Assembly (NCBI RefSeq): GCF_014334735.1
Contig: NZ_CP060587.1
Coordinates: 2,542,001-2,606,000, forward strand
DNA length: 64,000 nucleotides
DNA from: Aeromicrobium senzhongii
GTDB lineage: Bacteria; Actinomycetota; Actinomycetes; Propionibacteriales; Nocardioidaceae
Direction: 5' to 3'
This document shows positions 47,931-59,749 of the stretch, in pieces. The number at the start of each line of letters is the position of its first letter. The stretch's first letter is position 1. The translations under genes were made by a program, and so were the position numbers. The notes below the pieces were generated by a model that did no database searches, was not told where the DNA came from, and saw only the letters and a program-made list of their open reading frames with translations.

Positions 47931-48817
47931 GTCCGTTCCTCGTCCTCGTACTCGCGGAGGAACAGCTCCTCCAGGGTCGGTGGATGGGCCTCCAGCGCGA
48001 CGAGTCCCCACGCGGAGAGCCGACCCATCACGGCCCCGATCTGCGCACTGTCGACCTCCATCTGGAGTCGTCCCCCGTCCTGGTGGACGTGGTGCACGCC
48101 CGGAAGTGCGTCGATCCCGTCGGCCGGGCGAGTCGTCTCGGCACGAACCGTCGTGCGCGTGTGGGTGCGCAGGTCGTCCAACGTGCTGGTCAGCACCGAA
48201 CGACCCTGCCGGATGATCGTCACCCGGTCGGCCAGCGCCTCCACCTCGGCCATGATGTGGCTCGAGAGCAGGATCGTGGCCCCCTCCGCCCGCAGCTCGT
48301 GGACGCAACGCTGGAACTCGGCCTCCTTGAGTGGATCGAGTCCCGCCGTCGGCTCGTCGAACAGGTACAGCTCGGCCGGAGCAGCCAGCGCGGCCACGAG
48401 GGCGACCTTCTGGCGGTTGCCCTTCGAGTAGGTCCCGCACCGCCGCGACGGATCGAGACCGAAGCGCTCGATGAGGTCGGACCGCCGGCGCTCGTCCAGT
48501 CCGCCCCGCATCCGGCCGAGGACGTCGATCACCTCGCCGCCGGTCAGATTGGCCCACAGACTCACCTCGCCGGGGACGTAGCCCAGGCGGCGGTGCAGCC
48601 CGGCGGCGTCCGTCCAGGGGTCGCCACCGAGCAGCCGCACCGTCCCCGCATCGGCGCGCAGCAGTCCCAACAGCACGCGCATCGAGGTCGACTTGCCCGA
48701 GCCGTTGGGACCCAGGAAGCCGTGCACCTCCCCGGTCCGGACCACCATGTCGAAACGGTCCAGGGCCTGCACCGTGCCGAACGACTTCGATACCGACTGC
48801 AGTTCGATGGCCGTCAT
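47927..48817 (-). CDS. ABC exporter ATPase
   Basis: 296 residues. Walker A GPNGSGKS (about 38-45), signature YSKGNRQKV (an SGG-to-KGN variant), Walker B YLFDEPT and AGLDPL, and a C-terminal regulatory part typical of DrrA/CcmA-type drug exporters. ATG 48817 is used rather than an earlier in-frame start because the ABC domain begins at once. Partner of the permease that follows. Confidence 0.9.
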   Translation of the reverse strand: MTAIELQSVSKSFGTVQALDRFDMVVRTGEVHGFLGPNGSGKSTSMRVLLGLLRADAGTVRLLGGDPWTDAAGLHRRLGYVPGEVSLWANLTGGEVIDVLGRMRGGLDERRRSDLIERFGLDPSRRCGTYSKGNRQKVALVAALAAPAELYLFDEPTAGLDPLKEAEFQRCVHELRAEGATILLSSHIMAEVEALADRVTIIRQGRSVLTSTLDDLRTHTRTTVRAETTRPADGIDALPGVHHVHQDGGRLQMEVDSAQIGAVMGRLSAWGLVALEAHPPTLEELFLREYEDEERT

Positions 48818-48864
48818 GGCCCCACCATCGCACCGCGGAAGGTCACCGCGAGCGAGGTCGCCGT

Positions 48865-48870
48865 TACGCT
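48865..48870 (+). promoter_or_regulatory. -10 element of pheA (leaderless)
   Basis: TACGCT ends 6 nt before the GTG at 48877. Confidence 0.55.
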
Positions 48871-48876
48871 GAGCCG

Positions 48877-49716
48877 GTGACACGGATTGCCTACCAGGGA
48901 GAGCCCGGCTCGAACTCCCACCTGGTCATCGACCTCCACCACCCCGACGCCGAGGCGGTTCCCTGCGCCTCGTTCGAGGACGCCTTCGCGGCCGTCAGCT
49001 CGGGGCAGTGCGATCTGGCGATGATCCCGATCGACAACTCGCTGGCCGGCCGGGTGGCCGACATCCACCACTTCCTGCCCACCAGTGGGCTGCACATCGT
49101 CGGCGAGCACTTCCTGCCGATCAAGTTCGCCCTCATGGGCACCCCGGGAACGACGCTCGAGTCGATCAAGACCGTGCACAGCCACGTGCACGCCCTGGGC
49201 CAGTGCCGTCGCATCATCCGCGAGCACGGCTGGACCCCGCTGATCTCGGGTGACACCGCCGGTGCCGCGCGCGAGATCTCCGAGGCCAGCGACATCACGT
49301 CCGCCGCGATCGCTCCCCCGTTGGCAGCGGGCATCTACGGCCTCGAGATCCTCGCCAGCGACATCGAGGACGAGGCCCACAACACGACCCGCTTCGTGCT
49401 GCTGTCGCGCGACGACGTGCGCGCGCCCGCCGACAACGGCCCGGTCGTCACCAGCTTCATCTTCAACGTGCGCAACCTGCCGGCTGCGCTCTACAAGGCG
49501 CTCGGCGGCTTCGCCACCAACGGCATCAACATGACCAAACTCGAGAGCTACATGGTCGGCGGCGAGTTCGCCGCCACGATGTTCCTGGCGGAGGTCGACG
49601 GCCACCCCGACGAGCCCGGCCTGGCGCGCGCGCTCGAGGAGCTGCAGTTCTTCACCACCGAGATCAAGGTCCTCGGGGTCTACCCGGCCGATCCGTTCCG
49701 GGCCGGAATCCGGTGA
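48877..49716 (+). CDS. pheA: Prephenate dehydratase
   Basis: 279 residues. It converts prephenate to phenylpyruvate in phenylalanine synthesis. N-terminal YQGEPGSNSH, the PIDNSLAGRV stretch and the catalytic NTTRFVLL motif are present; the C-terminal third (about 190-270) is an ACT domain with the ESYMVGG motif for feedback by phenylalanine. No chorismate mutase domain. Overlaps the next gene by 4 nt. Confidence 0.95.
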   Translation: MTRIAYQGEPGSNSHLVIDLHHPDAEAVPCASFEDAFAAVSSGQCDLAMIPIDNSLAGRVADIHHFLPTSGLHIVGEHFLPIKFALMGTPGTTLESIKTVHSHVHALGQCRRIIREHGWTPLISGDTAGAAREISEASDITSAAIAPPLAAGIYGLEILASDIEDEAHNTTRFVLLSRDDVRAPADNGPVVTSFIFNVRNLPAALYKALGGFATNGINMTKLESYMVGGEFAATMFLAEVDGHPDEPGLARALEELQFFTTEIKVLGVYPADPFRAGIR

Positions 49717-50813
49717 GCGTCGGCGCCTGGCCCCTCAACGTCCCCGTCCTCACCGACGGTGTCGTCACGCTGCGCGCCCACACCCCGGCCGATCTGGACC
49801 GGATGAACGAGATGGCCAACGACCCCGACATGGCCCGCTGGACCGCGGTCCCCGTGCCGAATCCGCGCAGCGCGACCGAGAAGTACGCGATGGAGCTGGT
49901 CCCGCACGGCTGGGACAGCGGCACGTCCCTGTGCTGGGCGATCGAGCACGAGGGTCGCTACGTGGGCAACGTCGACATCCGGGGCAAGGGCGCGCTGGCC
50001 GACATCGGCTACGCACTGCACCCGGACGCGCGCGGCCGGTCGTTGGCCGTGGACGCGGCCCGCCTCGCGATCGACCACGCGTTCGTCGAGGCCGGCAAGG
50101 AGACCATCGTGTGGCGCGCCCACGTCGGCAACCTGGCCAGCCTGCGCGTGGCCCACACCCTCGGCTTCCGGCTCCACGGCACGCAACCGGACGCGCTGCT
50201 CGAGCGGGGCCGGATCCTCGACGCCTGGACCGGGTCGCTGCGGTTCGGGGACGCGCCGGTCCCCCGCACCACCTGGCGCGAGTCGACGCTGACCACCGAG
50301 CGGTTGACGTTGCGCCCGCTCGCGACGACCGACGTCCCCCGCATCGTCGAGGCCTGCGCCGACCCGAGCACCCGGCACTTCCTGTCGAGCATGCCGGAGC
50401 CCTACCGCGAGTCGGACGCGCTCTGGTACGTCCACGACTCGTGGTGGCAGGCGGCCGTCGGACATCACGAGACCTGGGCGGTCGCGGACACCGACGACCG
50501 GCTGCTCGGCACGATCCGCCTGCTGGCGCTCGACGACCCCACCGGCGGACTCGGAGAGATCGGCTACTGGACCCACCCGGACTCGCGTGGTCGGGGCATC
50601 ATGACCGAGGCCGCGCGCGCCGTCGTGGACTACGCCTTCGATCCGGACGGTCTCGACCGCCGGCGCCTCGCGCTGGTCGCCGCGGAGGGAAACGTCGCCA
50701 GCCGCCGGATCGCCGACGCGCTGGGCTTCACGCAGTACGGCACCGAGCACGGCACGGCCCGGCTGGCCGACGGCACGCTGACCGACCATCACCTCTACGA
50801 GCGGTTGCGCTGA
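49713..50813 (+). CDS. Tandem GNAT N-acetyltransferase
   Basis: 366 residues made of two RimJ/RimL-type GNAT domains, about 13-175 and 190-366. Each has the acetyl-CoA loop: GYALHPDARGRSLAVDA in the first and GYWTHPDSRGRGIMTEA in the second (the R/Q-x-x-G-x-G/A site is better kept in the second). GTG 49713 overlaps the pheA stop by 4 nt. Substrate unknown; amino-group acetylation of a protein or an amino acid are the family choices. Confidence 0.87.
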   Translation: MSVGAWPLNVPVLTDGVVTLRAHTPADLDRMNEMANDPDMARWTAVPVPNPRSATEKYAMELVPHGWDSGTSLCWAIEHEGRYVGNVDIRGKGALADIGYALHPDARGRSLAVDAARLAIDHAFVEAGKETIVWRAHVGNLASLRVAHTLGFRLHGTQPDALLERGRILDAWTGSLRFGDAPVPRTTWRESTLTTERLTLRPLATTDVPRIVEACADPSTRHFLSSMPEPYRESDALWYVHDSWWQAAVGHHETWAVADTDDRLLGTIRLLALDDPTGGLGEIGYWTHPDSRGRGIMTEAARAVVDYAFDPDGLDRRRLALVAAEGNVASRRIADALGFTQYGTEHGTARLADGTLTDHHLYERLR

Positions 50814-50821
50814 AGCAGGCG

Positions 50822-50827
50822 TAGATT
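50822..50827 (+). promoter_or_regulatory. -10 element of the DHA2 exporter gene (leaderless)
   Basis: TAGATT ends 6 nt before the GTG at 50834. Confidence 0.5.
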
Positions 50828-50833
50828 CCCCGG

Positions 50834-52327
50834 GTGAGTTCTGCCTCCTCCCCCACCCGAACCCTCCCGGAGAACCCCTGGCCCGCCCTGTGGGCCATGG
50901 TCATCGGCTTCTTCATGATCCTGGTCGACTCGACGATCGTGTCGGTCGCGACCCCGGCCATCCGCGACGACCTCGCGACGGACTACAACTCGGTCATCTG
51001 GGTGACCAGCGCGTACCTGTTGGCCTACGCCGTGCCGCTGCTGATCACCGGCCGCCTGGGCGATCGTTTCGGCCCGAAGCGGGTCTACCTCACCGGACTC
51101 GTGGTCTTCACGGCCTCGTCCCTGTGGTGCGGCCTGACGGACTCGGTGGAGTCGCTCATCATCGCGCGCGTCGTCCAGGGCTTCGGCGCCTCGATGATGA
51201 CGCCGCAGACCATGGCGGTCATCACCCGCACGTTCCCCGCGCACAGCCGCGGCCGGGCGATGGCGCTGTGGGGCGCGACCGCCGGCGTGGCGACGCTCGT
51301 CGGCCCCGTGCTGGGCGGCGTGCTCGTGGACAACGCGGGCTGGGAGTGGATCTTCATCATCAACGTGCCGGTCGGCCTGGTCGGGTTCGTGCTCGCCTGG
51401 CGCCTCGTGCCCCGGCTCGAGACCCACACCCACCGGTTCGACTGGCTCGGCGTCGCCCTGAGCGCGGTGGCGATGTTCCTCATCGTCTTCGGCATCCAGG
51501 AGGGTGAGCGGTACGACTGGGGCACCATCTCCGGCTGGCTGTCGGTGCCGCTGCTCATCGCGACCGGCCTGGTCGTGCTGGCGGTCTTCGTGACGTGGCA
51601 GGCGCGCAACCGCAGCGAGCCGCTCGTGCCGCTGAGCCTGTTCCGCGACCGCAACTTCTCGGTCTCGAACGTGGCGATCTCGACGGTGTCGTTCTCGGTG
51701 ACCGCGATGGCGTTCCCGTTCATGCTGTGGACCCAGACCGTGCTGGGCTACGACGCCACCCAGGCGGGCCTGCTGTTCGTCCCCATGGCCCTGGTCACCG
51801 CCGCGATGGCGCCGATGGTCGGCAAGATGAGCGACCGGCTGCCCCCGCGGCGGCTCGCCTCCGTCGGCTTCGGCACGTCCGCGATCGCGCTGCTGGGCAC
51901 GGCCTGGGTCATCGCACCCGACACCCCGCTGTGGCAGCTGCTGGCGCTCAACGCGGTGCTCGGCTTCGGCAACGCGTTCTTGTGGGCGCCGCTGGCCTCC
52001 ACCGCCACGCGCAACCTGCCCCTGTCGTCGGCCGGTGCGGGATCGGGCGTCTACAACACCACCCGCCAGGTGGGCGCCGTCCTGGGCTCCGCCGCGATCG
52101 CCGCGGCCATCGCCGGCCGGCTCGCGGTGCACGTGCCCCAGGCCACCGACGCCGGGCAGGGCGCAGGAGCCGCCGGCGGGAGCCTGCCGGCCCAGCTGGC
52201 CGGCCCGTTCTCCGACGCCATGTCCGAGGCCATCATCGTCCCCGCGCTGGCGTTCGTCGTCGGCCTGGTGGTCGTGCAGTTCTTCGCCGCTCCCAGTCAC
52301 GCAGCTCCCCGTCACGCCGAGCGCTGA
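50834..52327 (+). CDS. DHA2-family (EmrB/QacA) MFS drug exporter
   Basis: 497 residues with about fourteen helices. DHA2 motifs: LVDSTIVSVATPAI in helix 1, GRLGDRFGPKRVYL (motif A), and the antiporter motif C-like LVGPVLGGVLVD in helix 5. A proton-driven multidrug exporter; substrate unknown. Own promoter; ends at a bidirectional terminator. Confidence 0.92.
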   Translation: MSSASSPTRTLPENPWPALWAMVIGFFMILVDSTIVSVATPAIRDDLATDYNSVIWVTSAYLLAYAVPLLITGRLGDRFGPKRVYLTGLVVFTASSLWCGLTDSVESLIIARVVQGFGASMMTPQTMAVITRTFPAHSRGRAMALWGATAGVATLVGPVLGGVLVDNAGWEWIFIINVPVGLVGFVLAWRLVPRLETHTHRFDWLGVALSAVAMFLIVFGIQEGERYDWGTISGWLSVPLLIATGLVVLAVFVTWQARNRSEPLVPLSLFRDRNFSVSNVAISTVSFSVTAMAFPFMLWTQTVLGYDATQAGLLFVPMALVTAAMAPMVGKMSDRLPPRRLASVGFGTSAIALLGTAWVIAPDTPLWQLLALNAVLGFGNAFLWAPLASTATRNLPLSSAGAGSGVYNTTRQVGAVLGSAAIAAAIAGRLAVHVPQATDAGQGAGAAGGSLPAQLAGPFSDAMSEAIIVPALAFVVGLVVVQFFAAPSHAAPRHAER

Positions 52328-52330
52328 ACG

Positions 52331-52369
52331 ACGACGGCGGCCGACCCCGAGGGGGTCGGCCGCCGTCGT
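52331..52369. terminator. Bidirectional terminator between MFS and icd
   Basis: A perfect 18-bp stem (52331-52348 with 52352-52369, beginning ACGACGGCGG) with a GAG loop, 3 nt after the exporter stop and 9 nt from the icd stop. It serves both convergent genes. Confidence 0.85.
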
Positions 52370-52378
52370 GGGCGTGAC

Positions 52379-54595
<2,217 letters not shown>

Positions 54596-54601
54596 GGCAC
54601 C

Positions 54602-54607
54602 AAACTA
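54602..54607 (-). promoter_or_regulatory. -10 element of icd (leaderless)
   Basis: TAGTTT on the minus strand ends 6 nt before the GTG at 54595. Confidence 0.5.
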
Positions 54608-54672
54608 CCGGGTCTGCCGGTCACCGCTCGCCTCGCCCGGGCCCACCGGACCACCCATTGTCGAGTTAGATG

Positions 54673-54699
54673 GTCCACAATATGAACAACGTCCACAAT
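54673..54699 (+). promoter_or_regulatory. Direct repeats upstream of the sulfate transporter operon
   Basis: GTCCACAAT occurs at 54673-54681 and 54691-54699, 18 bp apart, about 70-95 nt before the binding-protein ATG. The region is AT-rich against the background. It may be a regulator site for sulfur control or part of the promoter; the factor is unknown. Confidence 0.4.
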
Positions 54700-54767
54700 C
54701 GCGGCGCCGCGCCCTAGCGTGACTTCTCGACGCACCACCTGGTGCCCCACACGACAGGAGAACGCCG

Positions 54768-55805
54768 ATGACTCGGCTCACCCGCCCCCGCCCCCTGACC
54801 GCTCTCGGACTGCTGCTCTCGGCCGCACTGCTCGCCAGCTGCGCCCCCTCCTCCGGTGACGACTCCGGCGAAGGCACCGAGCTCGACCTCGTCGGCTTCG
54901 CCGTGCCCAAGGCCGGCAACAACGCCGCCCAGAAGGCGTTCGGCGCGACCGACGCCGGCGAGGGCGTCACGTGGAAGGAGTCCTACGGCGCCTCGGGCGA
55001 CCAGAGCCGCGCCGTGGCCGGCGGCCTGCCCGCCGACTACGTCCACTTCTCCGTCACCCCGGACGTCACGCGGCTGGTCGAGAAGGGCCTCGTCGCCGAG
55101 GACTGGAACGCCGGCCCCAACCAGGGCATCGTCACCGACTCGGTCGTCGTGCTCGTCGTGCGTGAGGGCAACCCGAAGAAGATCAGCGGCTGGGACGACC
55201 TGATCAAGCCGGGCGTCGGCATCGTCACCCCCAACCCCGGCTCCTCCGGTGCCGCCCGCTGGAACGTCCTCGCCGCGTGGCAGCACGTGATCGGCCAGGG
55301 CGGCAGCCAGGCCGACGCCGAGAAGTTCCTCGGCAAGCTGTTCGCCAACGTCAAGGCGCTGCCGGGCTCGGGCCGCGACGCGACCACCGCCTTCCAGGGC
55401 GGCACGGGCGACGTCCTCATCTCCTACGAGAACGAGGCGATCCTGGCTCGCCAGCTGGGCGAGAAGATCGACTACGTCGTCCCCGACGACACGCTGCTCA
55501 TCGAGAACCCGGCGGCCGTCACGAAGGACGCCGATCCCGCGGCGAAGAAGTTCCTCGAGTTCGTGCTGACGCCCGAGGGGCAGAAGGAGTACGTCTCCAA
55601 GGGCTTCCGCCCGCTGAGCTCGGTCGAGGGCGTCGAGGTCGGCGAGGTCGAGGGCGCGAACGACCCGGCCAACCCGTTCCCCACCCCCGCGAAGCTGTAC
55701 ACGATCGACGGCGACCTCGGCGGCTGGGAGAAGATCAACGCCGAGTACTTCGACGAGGACCAGGGCATCATCACCAAGCTGCTGGCGGAGTCCGGCAAGT
55801 CATGA
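54768..55805 (+). CDS. Sulfate-binding lipoprotein of the CysTWA importer
   Basis: 345 residues with a lipoprotein signal (lipobox LLASC, Cys25) and the sulfate-binding-protein fold: ESYGASGDQSRAV near the N-lobe, VIVRxGNPK-type VVREGNPKKI, and TPNPGSSGAARWN, a hallmark of Sbp/CysP. ATG 54768 has AGGAG at a normal distance. First gene of an operon with two permeases and an ATPase. Sulfate or thiosulfate is the ligand by family. Confidence 0.93.
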   Translation: MTRLTRPRPLTALGLLLSAALLASCAPSSGDDSGEGTELDLVGFAVPKAGNNAAQKAFGATDAGEGVTWKESYGASGDQSRAVAGGLPADYVHFSVTPDVTRLVEKGLVAEDWNAGPNQGIVTDSVVVLVVREGNPKKISGWDDLIKPGVGIVTPNPGSSGAARWNVLAAWQHVIGQGGSQADAEKFLGKLFANVKALPGSGRDATTAFQGGTGDVLISYENEAILARQLGEKIDYVVPDDTLLIENPAAVTKDADPAAKKFLEFVLTPEGQKEYVSKGFRPLSSVEGVEVGEVEGANDPANPFPTPAKLYTIDGDLGGWEKINAEYFDEDQGIITKLLAESGKS

Positions 55806-56647
55806 CCGTCGACCTGCTCGACACCCCTGCGAGCCCGCCGCGCAAGCGTCGGGCTCGCAGGAGCACCCTGACCCGCTCGTCGGGGCTGGGCCTGGGTGTC
55901 GCCCTGGTGTGGTTCAGCCTGCTGGTGCTGATCCCGCTGTGCCTGGTGGTCATCACCGCGGCCGAGGGCGGCTGGTCCACGTTCTCCTCGGTGCTGCAGA
56001 ACCCGCAGACCGCGGCGGCGCTGCGCCTGACGGTGCTCGAGGCGATGGCCGTCAGCGCCGTCAACGTCGTCATGGGCACCCTGATCGCGTGGGTGCTGGT
56101 GCGCGACGACTTCTGGGGCAAGCGCGCCTTGGAGGTCGTCATCGACATCCCCTTCGCGCTGCCCACGATCGTCGCCGGCCTCGTGCTGCTGAGCCTGTAC
56201 GGCCCCACCAGCCCGCTGGGCATCGACGTGGCCAACACCCGCTGGTCGGTGTTCCTGGCGCTGCTGTTCGTGACGCTGCCGTTCGTGGTGCGCACGGTCG
56301 AGCCCGTCCTGATGGAGCTCGACCCGGAGGTCGAGCAGGCCGCCATGTCGCTGGGCGCCAGCCGCGCCACGACGGTGCGGCGCATCATCCTTCCGGCACT
56401 GGCCCCCGCGATCACCGCCGGCGCCGCCCTGTCGTTCGCCCGCGGCATCAGCGAGTACGGCTCGCTGGTCCTGCTGTCGGGCAACCTGCCGCTCAAGACC
56501 GAGGTCGCCTCGGTGCGCATCCTGACCTACATCGAGAACGGCAACGAGGCCGCCGCCGCCTCCGTCGCGGTGATCATGCTGGTCGTGGCGCTGGTGGCGA
56601 TCGCCGCCCTCGAGGTCCTCTCCCGGAGGGTGTCGCAACGTGTCTAG
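55802..56647 (+). CDS. cysT: Sulfate ABC importer permease CysT
   Basis: 281 residues with about six helices and the EAA loop (MSLGASRATTVRRIILP) of ABC importer permeases. ATG 55802 overlaps the binding-protein stop by 4 nt. Pairs with CysW. Confidence 0.92.
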   Translation: MTVDLLDTPASPPRKRRARRSTLTRSSGLGLGVALVWFSLLVLIPLCLVVITAAEGGWSTFSSVLQNPQTAAALRLTVLEAMAVSAVNVVMGTLIAWVLVRDDFWGKRALEVVIDIPFALPTIVAGLVLLSLYGPTSPLGIDVANTRWSVFLALLFVTLPFVVRTVEPVLMELDPEVEQAAMSLGASRATTVRRIILPALAPAITAGAALSFARGISEYGSLVLLSGNLPLKTEVASVRILTYIENGNEAAAASVAVIMLVVALVAIAALEVLSRRVSQRV

Positions 56648-57479
56648 TCGACGACTGAACTCCCCCCGCACCACCGGCACCTACGTGCGCCGGGCCCTGG
56701 TGATCGGCTACCTCTTCCTGCTGGTCATCTGGCCGCTGAGCCTGGTCGTGCTGCACACGTTCGACGGCGGCCTCGAGAACATGCGTGCCGCGCTGAGCGA
56801 TCCGAACGTGGTCATCGCGTTGCAGATGACGGTCTACGTGGCCGCCTGGGCCGTCGTGCTCAACACCGTCTTCGGCATCGGCATCTCGCTGCTGCTGGTC
56901 CGCGTCGAGTTCCCCGGGCGCCGCCTCCTCTCGGTCCTGGTCGACCTGCCGCTGTCGGTCTCGCCGGTCGTCGTGGGCCTCGCGCTGCTGTTGGCGTACG
57001 GCAGCACCGAGGGCCTGTTCGGCCCCGCCCTGAAGGACGCCGGACTCCAGGTGGCGTACGCCCCGCCGGGCATGATCCTGGCGACCGCGTTCATCAGCCT
57101 GCCGCTCGTCGTGCGCGAGATCGTGCCGGTGCTGCAGGAGATCGGCACCGACCAGGAGCTCGCCGCCCAGAGCCTGGGCGCCGGCGGCTGGCAGACCTTC
57201 TGGCGCATCACCCTGCCGTCGATCCGCTGGGCCGTCGTCTACGGCGTCGTCCTGAGCCTGGCCCGCGCCCTGGGCGAGTTCGGCGCGGTCAAGATCATCT
57301 CGGGCAACCTGATCGGCAAGACCCAGACGGCCACGCTCGTCGTCGAGCAGAAGTACCAGGACTTCGAGCAGGGCGCCGCCTACGCGACGAGCTTCCTGCT
57401 GGCCCTGATCGCGGTGGCCGCCATCGTCGTCGTCGCGATCCTCCGTCCCTCCCACAGCACCGACCAGGAGAACCCATGA
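56640..57479 (+). CDS. cysW: Sulfate ABC importer permease CysW
   Basis: 279 residues with about six helices and the EAA loop ([17 protein letters not shown]), plus the CysW-type [17 protein letters not shown] 56640 overlaps cysT by 8 nt. Partner of CysT in the sulfate channel. Confidence 0.92.
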   Translation: MSSRRLNSPRTTGTYVRRALVIGYLFLLVIWPLSLVVLHTFDGGLENMRAALSDPNVVIALQMTVYVAAWAVVLNTVFGIGISLLLVRVEFPGRRLLSVLVDLPLSVSPVVVGLALLLAYGSTEGLFGPALKDAGLQVAYAPPGMILATAFISLPLVVREIVPVLQEIGTDQELAAQSLGAGGWQTFWRITLPSIRWAVVYGVVLSLARALGEFGAVKIISGNLIGKTQTATLVVEQKYQDFEQGAAYATSFLLALIAVAAIVVVAILRPSHSTDQENP

Positions 57480-58438
57480 GCATCGAGATCACCGGCGTCA
57501 CGAAGCGCTTCGGCGACTTCGTCGCGCTCGAGGACGTCGACCTCAAGATCCCGACCGGCCAGCTCACGGCGCTGCTGGGCCCCAGCGGCGGCGGCAAGTC
57601 GACCCTGCTGCGCATCGTCGCGGGTCTCGACACGGCCGACGCGGGCACGGTCGTGATCGAGGGCCGCGACACCACCCACATGCCCGCGCAGCAGCGCAAC
57701 GTCGGCTTCGTCTTCCAGCACTACGCGGCGTTCAAGCACCTCACCGTGGCCCGGAACGTCGCGTTCGGCCTCGAGATCCGCAAGCGTCCCAAGGCAGAGA
57801 TCAAGGCCAAGGTCGACGAGCTGCTCGAGCTGGTGCACCTGAGCCAGTTCGCCGACCGGCTGCCCTCCCAGCTCTCGGGCGGCCAGCGCCAGCGCATGGC
57901 CCTGGCCCGCGCGCTGGCGATCGAGCCCAGCGTCCTGCTGCTCGACGAGCCGTTCGGCGCCCTGGACGCGAAGGTGCGCAAGGAGCTGCGCGACTGGTTG
58001 CGCCGACTCCACGACGAGGTGCACGTGACGACGGTGTTCGTCACGCACGACCAGGAGGAGGCGCTCGAGGTGGCCGACTCGATCGTCGTCATCAACGAGG
58101 GCCGCGTCGAGCAGGTGGGCTCGCCCGACGACCTGTACGACACGCCCGCCAACGACTTCGTGCTGAGCTTCCTCGGCCCGGTCACGCGGCTCGGCGACCG
58201 CACGATCCGGCCGCACGACATCGACGTCTCCCCCCTCGAGACGGCGTCGGTCGTGGACGGCCCGATCACGCGCTGGACGCGGGTCGGCTTCGAGGTGCGC
58301 CTCGAGGTCACGCCCACGGACCCGCGGTACCCGGACCCGGTGCAGGTCTCGCTGACCCGTGCCCAGGCCCTGTCGCTGGGGCTCAAGCAGGGCCAGCACG
58401 TGTGGCTGGCGCCGTCGGCCGGAGCCGGCCGGTACTGA
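57476..58438 (+). CDS. cysA: Sulfate ABC importer ATPase CysA
   Basis: 320 residues. Walker [20 protein letters not shown], signature LSGGQRQR, Walker [12 protein letters not shown] and switch His in FVTHDQEEA. The C-terminal part (about 240-320) is a short regulatory TOBE-like domain. ATG 57476 overlaps cysW by 4 nt. Drives sulfate uptake for cysteine synthesis. Confidence 0.94.
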   Translation: MSIEITGVTKRFGDFVALEDVDLKIPTGQLTALLGPSGGGKSTLLRIVAGLDTADAGTVVIEGRDTTHMPAQQRNVGFVFQHYAAFKHLTVARNVAFGLEIRKRPKAEIKAKVDELLELVHLSQFADRLPSQLSGGQRQRMALARALAIEPSVLLLDEPFGALDAKVRKELRDWLRRLHDEVHVTTVFVTHDQEEALEVADSIVVINEGRVEQVGSPDDLYDTPANDFVLSFLGPVTRLGDRTIRPHDIDVSPLETASVVDGPITRWTRVGFEVRLEVTPTDPRYPDPVQVSLTRAQALSLGLKQGQHVWLAPSAGAGRY

Positions 58439-58450
58439 CCGGGCCGGCTC
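58422..58450. terminator. Hairpin spanning the convergent ends of cysA and the MFS gene
   Basis: GAGCCGGCC (58422-58430) pairs with GGCCGGCTC (58442-58450), extended inside by GGT with ACC. It lies inside the last codons of both genes, and can terminate in both directions. Confidence 0.6.
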
Positions 58451-59633
58451 AGCGCACGGGCGCCCATCGCAGGCCGACCAGGAAGACCACGAGGCCCGCC
58501 CCGGCCAACGCGGCGCCGACGAGCGCCGGGGCGGCGTAGCCGGCTCCGGCGGCGATGACGAGGCCGCCGAGCCAGGCTCCGAGGCCGTTCGCGATGTTGA
58601 GGCTCGCGTGGTTCAGCGCGGCACCGAGCATCTGCGCGTCGCCCGCGGCGGTCATCAGCCGGATCTGCAGGCCCACGGCGATCACGCTGCCCAGCGCCCC
58701 GACGAGGAACACGCCCACGAGCGCCGCCACCGCGAGGTGCACGAACTCGTGGAAGACCAGCAGGACGACCACGCTGGCCACGAGGCCGCCCACGATCTGG
58801 CGGACGTTGTCCCAGTCGGCGAGGCGACCGGCGGCCCAGGTGCCACTGACGGAGCCCAGCCCGAAGGCCAGCAGGAAGACCGGGATCGTGCCGGCGGGCA
58901 GGTCGACGACGTCGGTCACGATCGGCGCGACGTAGCTGTACATCGCGAACACGCCGCCGAAGCCGACGACGCCGGTCAGGAACGCCGCGATGACGGCCGG
59001 CTCGCGCAGCGCGAACAACTCGCTGCGGATGGTGGCCTTCGGGTCGCCCGGCACGACCGGCACGAAGGCCACGACCAGCACGGCAGCAGCGGCGGCGATC
59101 GCCACCACCATCCAATAGGCGGCCCGCCAGGACACGGCCTGGCCCAGCCACGTGCTCGCGGGGACGCCCACGACGGTGGCCACCGAGAGGCCCATCATCA
59201 CCATGCTGATCGCCCGGCCTCGACGGCCCGGGGGCACGAGGGAGGCGGCGACGAGCGAGGCCACGCCGAAGTACGCGCCGTGCGGCAGCCCGGCGACGAA
59301 CCTGGCGAGCAGGACGGGGACGTATCCGCTCGCCAGGGCGGTCAGCGCGTTCCCGAGGGCCAGGCCTGCGACCAGCCACAGCAGCAGCGCGCGCTTGGGC
59401 ATCCGGGCGCCGAGAGCCACGATCAGCGGCGCGCCCACGACGACGCCCAGCGCGTACGACGAGATGATGTGGCCGGTCGTCGGGATGTCCTCGCCGATGG
59501 AGGCGGCCACGTCGGGCAGCAGGCCCATCGTCACGAACTCGGTCGTCCCGATCGCGAAGCCACCCAGCGCCAACGCCAGGATGGCCAGCACCACGTGGCG
59601 CGGACGGGTCGTCGGCTCGCTCTCGGTCGTCAC
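58449..59633 (-). CDS. MFS exporter, DHA1 (AraJ/Cml-like)
   Basis: 394 residues from GTG 59633, about twelve helices. Helix 1 has GTTEFVTMGLLPDVA and the next loop LGARMPKR (motif A), as in AraJ/PbuE and chloramphenicol-exporter relatives. Substrate unknown. The start is uncertain: an in-frame form up to 59702 would add a basic tail that is not hydrophobic. Confidence 0.87.
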   Translation of the reverse strand: MTTESEPTTRPRHVVLAILALALGGFAIGTTEFVTMGLLPDVAASIGEDIPTTGHIISSYALGVVVGAPLIVALGARMPKRALLLWLVAGLALGNALTALASGYVPVLLARFVAGLPHGAYFGVASLVAASLVPPGRRGRAISMVMMGLSVATVVGVPASTWLGQAVSWRAAYWMVVAIAAAAAVLVVAFVPVVPGDPKATIRSELFALREPAVIAAFLTGVVGFGGVFAMYSYVAPIVTDVVDLPAGTIPVFLLAFGLGSVSGTWAAGRLADWDNVRQIVGGLVASVVVLLVFHEFVHLAVAALVGVFLVGALGSVIAVGLQIRLMTAAGDAQMLGAALNHASLNIANGLGAWLGGLVIAAGAGYAAPALVGAALAGAGLVVFLVGLRWAPVR

Positions 59634-59749
59634 CTTCGTTCCAAGTCCTCGACGGTGCCGCGCATTCCGCGACGGCGATGCGAGTCCCGTCACCTCGCGC
59701 ACCCTCCCCGCCCTTGCGGTCGGGTCACGACCACCCGCAGGATGCGGGC

